NCBI GenBank assembly: GCA_903893935.1
Contig: CAITOD010000695.1
Location: 1-24,293 of the forward strand
From: an uncultured Sphingomonadales bacterium
GTDB lineage: Bacteria; Pseudomonadota; Alphaproteobacteria; Sphingomonadales; Sphingomonadaceae
Direction: 5' to 3'
Length of the DNA stretch: 24,293 nucleotides
The notes beneath the pieces were generated by a model, which searched no databases, was not told the origin of the DNA, and saw only the letters and a list, made by a program, of their open reading frames with translations. Shown in pieces: positions 1 through 7,621 of this stretch. Position 1 is the stretch's first letter, and each line of letters begins with the position of its first letter. The position numbers and the translations under genes are program-made.

Positions 1-726
1 ACCATGGCGGTGCTGCGCGAATCGCTGTTGCGCGGAGGCAAAGCCAGCCGGCCGCGGATTGCCGAGCCGACGCTGGCGGCCGCGTTTATCGATCCGGCGC
101 TGGCGTGGCTCGCGGCGCGGGACGTGCCGGTCACGCTCGGGCGGCGGCTGCGCGCGATCGGCACCTTTGACGATCGGGTGACCACACTCGACTGGGGGCA
201 GGGGCCCGAACCGGTCGCCGATGACGAAGCGGTGATCCTTGCGGTGCCGCCCTGGGTTGCGACCGAATTGCTGCCCGGGATTTCGGCGCCGCATGCGTTC
301 CACGCCATCGTCAACGGCCATTTCGCGATTGCCCCGCCCGCCGGTGCGCCGGCGATGCTCGGGCTGGTGGGCGGCACCGCCGAATGGCTGTTTGCCTTTC
401 CCGACCGGATTTCCGTCACGGTGAGCGCCGCCGATGCGCTGGTCGATCGCGATCGCGCCGAATTGGCCGCCGTGTTCTGGCACGACATCCAGCGCGCCTA
501 TGGCTTTGCGGCGGACATGCCGCGCTGGCAGGTGGTCAAGGAAAAGCGCGCGACGTTTTCCGCCACCCCGGCGCAGGATGCGCTGCGCCCGCCCGCGCAA
601 ACCCGCTGGCGCAATCTGTTCCTGGCCGGCGACTGGACGCAGACCGGGCTGCCCGCGACGATCGAAGGCGCGCTGCGCTCGGGCGAACGCGCGGCCCGTC
701 TGGCATGCGGCGGCGATTCGCGGTAA
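1..726 (+). CDS. hpnE: Hydroxysqualene dehydroxylase HpnE, C-terminal part (5' end outside window)
   Basis: This is the C-terminal ~241 residues of an FAD-dependent amine-oxidase-like protein. HpnE is the last of the HpnC/D/E enzymes that make squalene from farnesyl diphosphate, reducing hydroxysqualene. The frame is open from the first base, so the N-terminal Rossmann FAD-binding part lies upstream of the window. An internal Met at base 4 should not be taken as the start. The diagnostic piece is the C-terminal FAD signature NLFLAGDWTQTGLPATIEGA (about residues 205-224 of the visible part), followed by an SGERAAR helix. The stop is 10 nt before the squalene-hopene cyclase ATG, so the two are surely co-transcribed. 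Assignment as HpnE rather than another phytoene-desaturase-like oxidase rests on this neighbour and the C-terminal motif. Confidence 0.9.
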   Translation, partial: TMAVLRESLLRGGKASRPRIAEPTLAAAFIDPALAWLAARDVPVTLGRRLRAIGTFDDRVTTLDWGQGPEPVADDEAVILAVPPWVATELLPGISAPHAFHAIVNGHFAIAPPAGAPAMLGLVGGTAEWLFAFPDRISVTVSAADALVDRDRAELAAVFWHDIQRAYGFAADMPRWQVVKEKRATFSATPAQDALRPPAQTRWRNLFLAGDWTQTGLPATIEGALRSGERAARLACGGDSR

Positions 727-736
727 GCGGGCGCGC

Positions 737-2671
737 ATGATCACCGAAACTTTGACCGATCCGCTGCTGGCCGTCGATGCGGTGGTGGCGCGCGCGACAT
801 CGGCGCTGGCCGATGCGCAAAAATCCGATGGCCACTGGGTGTTCGAGCTCGAGGCCGATTGCACGATCCCGGCCGAATATGTGCTGCTGCGGCACTATCT
901 CGGCGAACCGGTCGATTCCGTGCTCGAAGCGAAGATCGCGCGCTATCTGCGGCGCATCCAGTCCGCCGAGCACCATGGCTGGTCGCTTTACCACGCCGGC
1001 GGCTTCGATGTGAGCGCGAGCGTCAAGGCCTATTACGCGCTCAAGATGATCGGCGATGCGCCCGATGCGCCGCATATGGCGCGCGCGCGTGCGGCGATCC
1101 TTGCGGCGGGCGGCGCGGCGGCGAGCAACGTGTTCACGCGTATCCAGCTTGCGCTGTTCGGCGCCGGGCCGTGGTCGGTGGTGCCGACAATGCCGCCCGA
1201 ACTGATCCTGCTGCCGCGCTGGTTTCCGATCCACCTGTCGCGGATGAGCTATTGGGCGCGCACCGTGGTGGTGCCGCTGCTGGTGCTGTGCGCGGCGCGG
1301 CCGCTCGCGCGCAATGCCAAAGGCGTGAAAGTCGACGAGCTCTATACCGGCAAGCCGGTGCGTCCGGGGACCAAGGCGGCCGATCCGAAATGGGTGTGGA
1401 CACTGGGCTTCAACGCGCTCGATCGCGTGCTCAAGGTCGGCGACGGGCTGTGGCCCGCGCGCTTGCGCAAACGCGCGATCGATCGGTGCGTGCACTGGGT
1501 TACCGAGCGCCTCAACGGCGAAGACGGGCTCGGCGCGATCTACCCGGCGATGGCCAACAGCGTGATGATGTTCGATTACCTGGGCTATGCCGAAGACCAT
1601 CCGCACCGCGCGATCGCGCGCAAGTCGGTCGAGAACCTGCTGGTGATCAAGGACGACGAGGCCTATTGCCAGCCTTGCGTCTCGCCGGTGTGGGATACTG
1701 CGCTCGCCGCCCACGCCATGCTCGAAGTCGGCACGCCCGATGCGATCGAGCGCGCCGAAGCGGCCATCGACTGGCTTAAACCGCGCCAGGTGCTCGATGT
1801 GGCGGGCGACTGGGCCGAAGTGAAACCCGGCGTGCGCCCGGGTGGTTGGGCGTTTCAATACAACAACGACCATTACCCCGATCTCGATGACACCGCTGTG
1901 GTGGTCATGGCGATGGACCGCGCCGGCACGCACAACCGCGAACCGATCGACCGGGGGGTCGAATGGACAGTCGGGCTGCAATCGCGCGATGGCGGGTGGG
2001 GCGCGTTCGACGCCGACAACACGCATCACTATCTCAACAACCTGCCGTTTGCCGACCACGGGGCGCTGCTCGATCCGCCGACCGCCGATGTGTCGGCGCG
2101 CTGCGTGTCGATGCTCGCGCAACTGGGCGAAAGCGCCGACAGCCCGCGCATGGCCGCCGCGCTCGACTGGCTGCGCCGCGAGCAGGAGCCCGATGGCAGC
2201 TGGTTCGGCCGCTGGGGAGTCAATTACGTCTATGGCACGTGGTCGGTGCTGTGCGCGCTCAACGCCGCCGGGCTCGATGGCCAGGATCCGATGGTGGCGC
2301 GCGCGCGCGACTGGCTGGTGGCGATCCAGAACCCCGATGGCGGCTGGGGCGAAAGCTGCGACAGCTACGACCTTGCGCGCACCGGGCATGTGCCGGCGCC
2401 GTCCACCGCATCGCAAACCGCGTGGGCGCTGCTCGGGCTGATGGCGGCGGGCGAAGTCGACAGCGCGGCGGTCGAACGCGGGGTGGCGTGGCTGGCGGCG
2501 CATCAGGCCGAAGACGGGCTGTGGGGCCAGGAATTCTACACCGGTGGCGGTTTTCCGCGCGTGTTCTATCTGCGCTACCACGGCTATCCCAAATATTTCC
2601 CGGTCTGGGCGCTTGCGCGCTATCGCAATCTCAAACGATCGAACTCGCGGCACGTCGGCTTCGGGATGTGA
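737..2671 (+). CDS. shc: Squalene-hopene cyclase
   Basis: The 644-residue protein cyclises squalene to hopene/hopanol at the inner membrane, the committed step of hopanoid synthesis. The class II terpene cyclase acid motif D-L-D-D-T is at residues 382-386, with Asp384 the expected proton donor. QW-type repeats are visible in the C-terminal half (QSRDGGWG, QEPDGSWFG, QNPDGGWGES, QAEDGLWGQEF) and an early one at about residue 29 (KSDGHW). Length is typical of proteobacterial cyclases. I chose the ATG at 737 because it gives the normal N-terminus; the open frame extends upstream to 434 only as an overlap with hpnE. The 3' end overlaps the hpnG start (GTGA), which indicates translational coupling. 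A long open frame on the opposite strand here is a high-GC shadow. Confidence 0.97.
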   Translation: MITETLTDPLLAVDAVVARATSALADAQKSDGHWVFELEADCTIPAEYVLLRHYLGEPVDSVLEAKIARYLRRIQSAEHHGWSLYHAGGFDVSASVKAYYALKMIGDAPDAPHMARARAAILAAGGAAASNVFTRIQLALFGAGPWSVVPTMPPELILLPRWFPIHLSRMSYWARTVVVPLLVLCAARPLARNAKGVKVDELYTGKPVRPGTKAADPKWVWTLGFNALDRVLKVGDGLWPARLRKRAIDRCVHWVTERLNGEDGLGAIYPAMANSVMMFDYLGYAEDHPHRAIARKSVENLLVIKDDEAYCQPCVSPVWDTALAAHAMLEVGTPDAIERAEAAIDWLKPRQVLDVAGDWAEVKPGVRPGGWAFQYNNDHYPDLDDTAVVVMAMDRAGTHNREPIDRGVEWTVGLQSRDGGWGAFDADNTHHYLNNLPFADHGALLDPPTADVSARCVSMLAQLGESADSPRMAAALDWLRREQEPDGSWFGRWGVNYVYGTWSVLCALNAAGLDGQDPMVARARDWLVAIQNPDGGWGESCDSYDLARTGHVPAPSTASQTAWALLGLMAAGEVDSAAVERGVAWLAAHQAEDGLWGQEFYTGGGFPRVFYLRYHGYPKYFPVWALARYRNLKRSNSRHVGFGM

Positions 2672-3321
2672 GCGTGCTGATCGCCACCGGGATGGTGCGC
2701 GAGGCCCGGCTGATGGCGGCCAGCGGCGCTACCGTGATTGCGGGCGGCGGCGACAGCGACCGGCTCGAACGCGCGCTTGACGCGGCAGCCCACGGTTGCA
2801 GCCTGATCGTGTCGAGCGGGCTGGCCGGCGCGCTCCAGCCGGGTCTGGTCGCGGGCGACGTGGTGCTTGACGGGCCAGATGCGCTGATAGCGCGCTTGCG
2901 CGAAGCTTTGCCCGATGCTCGTGTCGGTCAGGTGCTCGGCAGCGAAGCGCCGATCGCGTCGGTTCAGGCCAAAGCGGCGGCGGGGCGCGATGGCGCGCTC
3001 GCGGTCGACATGGAAAGCCAGGTGGTGCGGCGCGTGGCTGCGCGCCATGGCCGGCCCTGGCTGGTGGCGCGGGTCATTTCGGATGACGCCGGCCATGCGC
3101 TGCCGCCTGCAGCGCTTGTCGGCATGCGCGCCGATGGCGGCGTGGCGCTGGGCGCGGTGCTGTGGTCGCTCGTGCGCCAGCCCGGGCAATTGCCCGCGCT
3201 GCTCCGCACCGCGCGCGATGCGGAACGCGCGTTTGCGGCGTTAGGCCGCCTGCACCACGTGCTTGGCGGCATTGGGATTGGCCGCCTTGATCTTGGCCAG
3301 CTCGCGCTCGACATGCGTTGA
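2668..3321 (+). CDS. hpnG: Hopanoid phosphorylase/nucleosidase HpnG
   Basis: This protein of about 217 residues belongs to the purine nucleoside phosphorylase superfamily. HpnG removes adenine from adenosylhopane to give ribosylhopane (or its phosphate), the step after HpnH. Visible signatures are an early glycine-rich IVSSGLAGALQPGLVAGD segment (about 50-67) and VDMESQVV (about 112-119), the usual Asp-Met-Glu ribose/base site of the superfamily. The start is GTG, either at 2668 (overlapping the shc stop as GTGA) or two codons later at 2674. The last 27 codons (3241-3321) lie antisense to the 3' end of hpnH. The family C-terminus would be expected near the ERAFAALGRL stretch, so the tail beyond it looks like read-through into hpnH rather than conserved sequence. 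Confidence 0.88.
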   Translation: MSVLIATGMVREARLMAASGATVIAGGGDSDRLERALDAAAHGCSLIVSSGLAGALQPGLVAGDVVLDGPDALIARLREALPDARVGQVLGSEAPIASVQAKAAAGRDGALAVDMESQVVRRVAARHGRPWLVARVISDDAGHALPPAALVGMRADGGVALGAVLWSLVRQPGQLPALLRTARDAERAFAALGRLHHVLGGIGIGRLDLGQLALDMR

Positions 3322-4386
3322 AAAGCTGTCTTCGGCCGGGCGCGCCTGGCTGAGATCGATCTCGGGCGCAAACGGGCCTTCGGTCTTCACGCCTTTGCGG
3401 CCGACATTGAACATCTTGAGCGGATGGCGGATCGCATCGGCGGCGGCGGTGCCTTCGAACCCGCAATGGGTCATGCAGTTCGAGCACTTTTCGTATTTGC
3501 CGACGCCGTACTTTTCCCAGTCGGTGCCTTCCATCAGCTCTTTGAAAGACGACACATAGCCTTCGCCAAGCAGGTAGCAAGGCTTCTGCCAGCCGAAGAT
3601 CGTGCGCAGCGGCATCGACCACGGGGTGCATTCATAGGTCTGGTTGCCGGCGAGGAAATCGAGGAACAGCGGCGAATTGGTGAAATCCCACGCCTTGCCG
3701 CCGTTGCCGCGCGCAAACACCTCGCGGAAGAACGTCTTGGTGCGCTCGCGGTTGAAGAAATGCTCCTGATCGGCCGCGCGTTCATAGGCGTAGCCCGGCG
3801 AAATGGTGATTTCGACCCCGAGCGCTTTCATCGCGTCGAAGAACGTCGCCAGCCGCGCGGGCTCGGCCCCGTCGAACACGGTGCAATTGACCTGGACACG
3901 GAAGCCGCGCGACTTGGCGAGCTTGATTGCTTCGATCGCGACTTCATAGGTGCCGTCCTGATCGACCGCGTGATCGTGCATCTGCTTGTCGCCATCGAGG
4001 TGGATCGACCAGGCAAAGAACGGCGACGGCTGGTATTCGTCGATCTTTTTGCGCAGCAGCAGGGCATTGGTGCACAGGATGACGAATTTCTTGCGTTCGA
4101 TATAGCCTTTGACAATCCGCGCCATGTCGCGGTGGAGCAAAGGCTCGCCGCCCGCGATCGAGACAGCCGGCGCGCCGCATTCGTCGATCGCTTCCATGCA
4201 TTGCTCATAGCTCATGCGCTGGTTGAGGATCGGATCGGGATAGTCGATCTTGCCGCAGCCGGGGCAGGCGAGATTGCAGCGCAGCAATGGCTCGAGCATC
4301 AGCACGAGCGGATATTTGCCGCCCTTGATATGCTGGCGGAGCGCATAAGCGCCGATGCGCGCGACTTGGGCAAGTGGAAGCGTCAT
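3241..4386 (-). CDS. hpnH: Adenosyl-hopene transferase HpnH (radical SAM)
   Basis: The 381-residue radical SAM enzyme joins a 5'-deoxyadenosyl group to hopene, the first step of C35 hopanoid side-chain synthesis. The [4Fe-4S]-binding CX3CX2C motif is at Cys37, Cys41 and Cys44 (RCNLACPGCGKIDYPD), followed by SIAGGEPLLH, the SAM-binding GGE motif. The C-terminal half has a further cysteine group around CSNCMTHCGFEG, typical of HpnH. Length matches the family. The gene lies 12 nt downstream of ispH on the same strand, so the pair is probably one transcript. It faces hpnG, and its 3' end overlaps hpnG by 81 bp. The N-terminal MTLPLAQVARIGAYALRQHI is the usual HpnH opening, which supports the start at 4386. 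Confidence 0.95.
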   Translation of the reverse strand: MTLPLAQVARIGAYALRQHIKGGKYPLVLMLEPLLRCNLACPGCGKIDYPDPILNQRMSYEQCMEAIDECGAPAVSIAGGEPLLHRDMARIVKGYIERKKFVILCTNALLLRKKIDEYQPSPFFAWSIHLDGDKQMHDHAVDQDGTYEVAIEAIKLAKSRGFRVQVNCTVFDGAEPARLATFFDAMKALGVEITISPGYAYERAADQEHFFNRERTKTFFREVFARGNGGKAWDFTNSPLFLDFLAGNQTYECTPWSMPLRTIFGWQKPCYLLGEGYVSSFKELMEGTDWEKYGVGKYEKCSNCMTHCGFEGTAAADAIRHPLKMFNVGRKGVKTEGPFAPEIDLSQARPAEDSFSTHVERELAKIKAANPNAAKHVVQAA

Positions 4387-4398
4387 GGTGTGATCCTG

Positions 4399-5418
4399 TC
4401 AAACGGCGGCGCGGATTGCGCGGCGCAGCGGCGCGGGCAATGCGAATTCGATATTTTCTTCAACGCCATCAAGCTTTCGTACGGTCACCGGGCGAAGCGC
4501 TGCAAGCGCTGCAATCACGCTTTCGACCAGTTCTTCGGGCGCGGAGGCGCCGGCGGTGATGCCCACCGTGGTCACGCCGTCGAGCCAGGCCGGATCGACG
4601 CTCGCGCCATCATCGACCAGATAGCTGGGCACGCCCAGTTCGCTGCCGATTTCGCGCAACCGGCTGGAATTCGAGCTGTTGCTGGCGCCCACCACGATCA
4701 GCAGATCGCTCTGGCTGGCGAGATCGCGGACCGCGGTCTGGCGATTTTGCGTGGCATAGCAGATTTCACTGACATCGGGCCCGATCACATTGCTGAACCG
4801 GTCGGTCAGCGCGCGGATCACGCCGCGCGTATCATCGACGCTCAGCGTGGTCTGGGTGATATAGGCAATCGGGGCGTCGAGTTCCAGAGGCAGTGCCGCC
4901 ACGTCGCGCGCGTTCGATACCAGGTGGATCGGCGCTTCGATCTGCCCCATCGTGCCTTCCACTTCGGCATGGCCGGGGTGGCCGATCAGCACCAGCGTGC
5001 GGCCTTCGTTGGCATAGCGGCGGCCCTGCACATGGACTTTGGTGACCAGCGGGCAGGTCGCATCGAGCACCGGCAGCCCGCGGTTGCGCGCTTCCTGTTC
5101 GACGGTGCGGGCAACGCCGTGCGCGCTGAACACGGTCTGCGCGCCGGCCGGAATTTCATCGAGTTCGTCGACGAAAATTGCGCCGAGCGCGCGCAGCCGC
5201 TCCACCACATGGCGGTTGTGGACGATTTCATGGCGCACATAGACCGGCGGACCGTAGAGCTGGAGCGCGCGTTCGACGATGTCGATGGCGCGGATCACCC
5301 CGGCGCAGAACCCGCGTGGATTGGCCAGCAGCACGGTCAACGGTTCAGGCGTCGGCGTTTGCGCAGGTAACGGTTGCGCAGGGGCCTCCTGGCTGGTTGG
5401 CGATGTTTTTTGCACCAT
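4399..5418 (-). CDS. ispH: 4-hydroxy-3-methylbut-2-enyl diphosphate reductase IspH
   Basis: IspH (LytB) carries out the last step of the MEP isoprenoid pathway, reducing HMBPP to IPP and DMAPP with a [4Fe-4S] cluster, and so feeds farnesyl diphosphate to the hopanoid enzymes. The three cluster cysteines are in their family contexts: Cys38 ([12 protein letters not shown]), Cys122 ([12 protein letters not shown]) and Cys220 ([11 protein letters not shown]). The HEIVHN, SAHGV and [11 protein letters not shown] histidine segments are also present. The protein has 339 residues, slightly long because of a Pro/Gln/Thr-rich N-terminal stretch of about 25 residues before [13 protein letters not shown] later start is therefore possible, though ATG at 5418 is the one available in a sensible place. 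It is followed by hpnH after 12 nt. Confidence 0.96.
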   Translation of the reverse strand: MVQKTSPTSQEAPAQPLPAQTPTPEPLTVLLANPRGFCAGVIRAIDIVERALQLYGPPVYVRHEIVHNRHVVERLRALGAIFVDELDEIPAGAQTVFSAHGVARTVEQEARNRGLPVLDATCPLVTKVHVQGRRYANEGRTLVLIGHPGHAEVEGTMGQIEAPIHLVSNARDVAALPLELDAPIAYITQTTLSVDDTRGVIRALTDRFSNVIGPDVSEICYATQNRQTAVRDLASQSDLLIVVGASNSSNSSRLREIGSELGVPSYLVDDGASVDPAWLDGVTTVGITAGASAPEELVESVIAALAALRPVTVRKLDGVEENIEFALPAPLRRAIRAAV

Positions 5419-5516
5419 GGCACTTCCATTTCAAGCTTGCGTTCGGCGTGCGCCATATATCGGGATATTCGCAAAGCAGAAGCCCGTAAAAAGCGTATGG
5501 TGCCATAGGCGCCGCG

Positions 5517-5565
5517 CTGGACAGCGCCCGGGCGCACGCTTAGTAGCGCATTCACCGCTGTCCAG
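5517..5565 (+). promoter_or_regulatory. Inverted repeat abutting the hpnM ribosome-binding site
   Basis: CTGGACAGCG at 5517-5526 and CGCTGTCCAG at 5556-5565 form a perfect 10-bp inverted repeat with a 29-nt loop. The right arm runs into the Shine-Dalgarno AGGGAG (5564-5569) of the GTG start at 5578. The left arm can instead fold locally (GCGCTG-GA-CAGCGC), and the adjacent GCGCCCGGGCGC (5524-5535) is itself a palindrome, so alternative folds exist. This could be a translational control hairpin of the hpnM operon leader, or just GC-rich structure. Confidence 0.4.
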
Positions 5566-5577
5566 GGAGTCCTCGCC

Positions 5578-6177
5578 GTGCGCGCTTTGGTTGCCGCCAT
5601 CCTGCTGCTCGCCCCGCAGATCGGCGCGATTCCCGTGGCTTTGGCGGAACCCGAGGCCGAACGCGCGACCGTGCAGGCGCTCGACGACAGTCTGATCGGC
5701 ATCATGAAAGCGGGCGGTACGACCAAGTCGCGCGCGCAGACGATTGCGCCCGCGATTGATCGCGCGTTCGACTTGCCGCTGATGACGCGGCTGGTGGTCG
5801 GCCCCGAATGGAACACGATCGCACCCCCGGATCAGGCCGCGCTGCTGGCCGCGTTCCGGCGGCTGACGATCGCGCAATATGCCGACAATTTCGACCACTG
5901 GGCGGGCGAGCGCTTTGCGATTGCGCCGCAAGTCGATGTGCGCGGCAGCGACCGGCTGGTGCGCACCACGCTGAGCGTGCCGGGCAAGGAACCGATCGCA
6001 ATCAGCTATCGCTTGCGCGAAAGCGGCGGGCGCTGGAAAATCATCGACATTTTCTATCACAACGCGATCAGCCAGGTCGCCTTGCGCCGTTCCGATTTTG
6101 CCGCGGTGCTGGCCAAAGGCGGCGCACGCGCGCTCGCCGCGCATCTTGACACGCTGGCCGCCAAGGGCAGCTTTTGA
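5578..6177 (+). CDS. hpnM: Hopanoid-associated MlaC/Ttg2D-family periplasmic protein HpnM
   Basis: The protein has 199 residues and an N-terminal signal peptide (about 1-23, ending VALA before EPEAERATVQ). The mature part fits the toluene-tolerance Ttg2/MlaC fold, which carries lipids across the periplasm. Recognisable family pieces are DLPLMTRLVVGPEW, AALLAAFRRLTIAQYADNFD and the C-terminal ESGGRWKIIDIFYHNAISQVALRRSDFAAVL. HpnM is the hopanoid-locus member of this family. The start is GTG at 5578 with a good Shine-Dalgarno AGGGAG at 5564-5569. It is the first gene of a tightly overlapping operon with the mlaA-like gene (TTGA overlap), the DUF2141 gene and hpnN, so a role in hopanoid trafficking is a reasonable inference. 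The gene is divergent from ispH. Confidence 0.87.
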   Translation: MRALVAAILLLAPQIGAIPVALAEPEAERATVQALDDSLIGIMKAGGTTKSRAQTIAPAIDRAFDLPLMTRLVVGPEWNTIAPPDQAALLAAFRRLTIAQYADNFDHWAGERFAIAPQVDVRGSDRLVRTTLSVPGKEPIAISYRLRESGGRWKIIDIFYHNAISQVALRRSDFAAVLAKGGARALAAHLDTLAAKGSF

Positions 6178-7151
6178 GCGTCCCTTTCCTGTTGCCCGTC
6201 GCGCTGGCGCTGGCGGCTCCGGCTGCGCAACCGGTGCCGTCGGCAGCGGCGCCAGAGGCGGCCGCGCCCGCGCCGCCCGCGAGCCCCGAACTCGCCGATC
6301 CGCTGGCCGATCCGGCCGCCTCACCCGTTCAAGCGTCGCCCGCGCAAGCAGAGCCGGCGCAAGCCAGGCCGCGCCACCACCACACGCCCGGCGATCCGCT
6401 CGAGGGGATCAACCGGGCGATGTTCGGGGTCAACCAGGCGCTCGACAAAGCGTTCTATCGCCCTGCTGCAATGGGTTACAAACATATCGTGCCGCGCCCG
6501 GTGCGGACCGGCTTGCGCCATTTTTTCAGCAATATCGGCGAGCCGGCGGTGTTCCTGAACTATGTGCTGCAATTGCGCATCGGCAAAGCCGTGCACACGC
6601 TGGGGCGCTTTGCGATCAATTCGACGGTCGGCATCGGCGGGCTGATCGATGTCGCCAAATCGCGCCGCATCAATCTGCCGCATCGCGACAACGGCTTTGG
6701 CGACACGCTGGCGTGGTACGGGGCGAAACCCGGGCCTTACCTGTTCGTGCCGCTGCTCGGCCCGACGACTTTGCGCGATGTGACCGGCATGCCGATCGAC
6801 GACGTGGTGGTTCCAGGCGTCCTGCTGTCCAAAGTGGCGGGTCGCCTGTCGGACAGCTGGCCAATCCTGGTGTCCGGCGCGGTGATCCCCGGGCTCGACT
6901 TGCGCGCCGAATCCGACGACGACTTGCGCGCGCTGACCGCCAGTGCCGTTGATCCTTATGCCACGCTGCGTTCAGCCTGGCTGCAGAACCGTGCGGCAGA
7001 AGTGGCCTCGATGCACGCGCACAAGGCCACGCCGCAAACCGGCCCCGAACCGGTCGATCCGTTGCACGACCCGGCGGCGCCATCGGCCGCGCCCGCGTCG
7101 TCTCCCGCCCCCGGTCCGGCGGCGGCACCGCCAGGCAGCGCACCGCCATGA
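6174..7151 (+). CDS. mlaA: MlaA/VacJ-family outer-membrane lipid-handling protein (no lipobox)
   Basis: The 325-residue protein's core, from DPLEGINRAMFGVNQALDKA (about 75-94) to about residue 265, is a clear MlaA/VacJ domain. It includes VPRPVRTGLRHFFSNIGEPA, FAINSTVGIGGLIDVA, GFGDTLAWYGAKPGPYLFVPLLGPTTLRD and DPYATLRSAWLQNR. MlaA forms a channel in the outer membrane that removes phospholipid and passes it to MlaC. Here it sits between hpnM (MlaC-like) and hpnN, which suggests a hopanoid-dedicated role. Both ends are Ala/Pro-rich low complexity. The protein contains no cysteine, so it cannot be a lipoprotein like E. coli MlaA; the N-terminus instead resembles a cleavable signal or anchor. 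The start is TTG at 6174 with AAGGG just upstream, overlapping the hpnM stop. An in-frame stop slightly upstream rules out a longer form. Confidence 0.88.
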   Translation: MSVPFLLPVALALAAPAAQPVPSAAAPEAAAPAPPASPELADPLADPAASPVQASPAQAEPAQARPRHHHTPGDPLEGINRAMFGVNQALDKAFYRPAAMGYKHIVPRPVRTGLRHFFSNIGEPAVFLNYVLQLRIGKAVHTLGRFAINSTVGIGGLIDVAKSRRINLPHRDNGFGDTLAWYGAKPGPYLFVPLLGPTTLRDVTGMPIDDVVVPGVLLSKVAGRLSDSWPILVSGAVIPGLDLRAESDDDLRALTASAVDPYATLRSAWLQNRAAEVASMHAHKATPQTGPEPVDPLHDPAAPSAAPASSPAPGPAAAPPGSAPP

Positions 7152-7621
7152 CGCGCCGGGTCCGTTTCCTGCTTGCCGGTGCCGCGCTGCTCGCTCTGGC
7201 CAACACCGATGCGCCGGGTGGCGTGCTGGTTGTCGAAGTCAGCAACGTCCGCGTGGCCAAAGGGCAAGTGCGCGTCGATGTTTGTGCCCAAGCGCAGTTC
7301 CTGTCCGAACGATGCCCCTGGCATGGCGCGAGCGCGGCGCGTGTCGGCACCACGCGGGTTACCGTCACCGGCCTGCCCGCCGGTCGCTATGCAGTCCAGG
7401 CCTATCTCGACGAGAACGGCAACGAAAAAGTCGATCAGGCGCTGTTCGGCATCCCCAAGGAAGGGATCGGCTTTTCCAACGATGCCAAAATCGGCTTCGG
7501 CCCGCCGAAATTCCACGAAGCCGCATTTGGCTTTGACGGCATCGAGCGCACAATCCGGCTGAAATTGCGCTATTTTCTTGGCTCGCAAGGGCCCGAAGCG
7601 CAGATGCGGCGGGAAAACTGA
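7148..7621 (+). CDS. DUF2141 family exported protein
   Basis: The 157-residue protein has an N-terminal signal-like segment (RRVRFLLAGAALLALANTDA). A small beta-sandwich-type domain of the DUF2141 family follows, recognisable by VEVSNVRVAKGQVRVDV, LPAGRYAVQAYLDENGNEKVD and LFGIPKEGIGFSNDAK. The function of the family is unknown and I assign none. Two cysteines (in DVCAQ and ERCPW) could form a periplasmic disulfide. The gene starts with ATG overlapping the mlaA-like stop (ATGA, 7148-7151) and its own stop overlaps the hpnN ATG (TGATG, 7619-7623). It is therefore embedded in the hopanoid transport operon and is probably an exported partner or bystander in envelope lipid handling. Confidence 0.82.
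   Translation: MTRRVRFLLAGAALLALANTDAPGGVLVVEVSNVRVAKGQVRVDVCAQAQFLSERCPWHGASAARVGTTRVTVTGLPAGRYAVQAYLDENGNEKVDQALFGIPKEGIGFSNDAKIGFGPPKFHEAAFGFDGIERTIRLKLRYFLGSQGPEAQMRREN

Noticed and set aside
536..2653. 705-codon open frame antisense to shc
   Set aside because: Arg/His/Pro-rich composition typical of the complement of a high-GC gene; shc itself is unmistakable.
3424..5370. 648-codon open frame on the plus strand over hpnH and ispH
   Set aside because: Antisense shadow of two clear genes, with no recognisable motifs.
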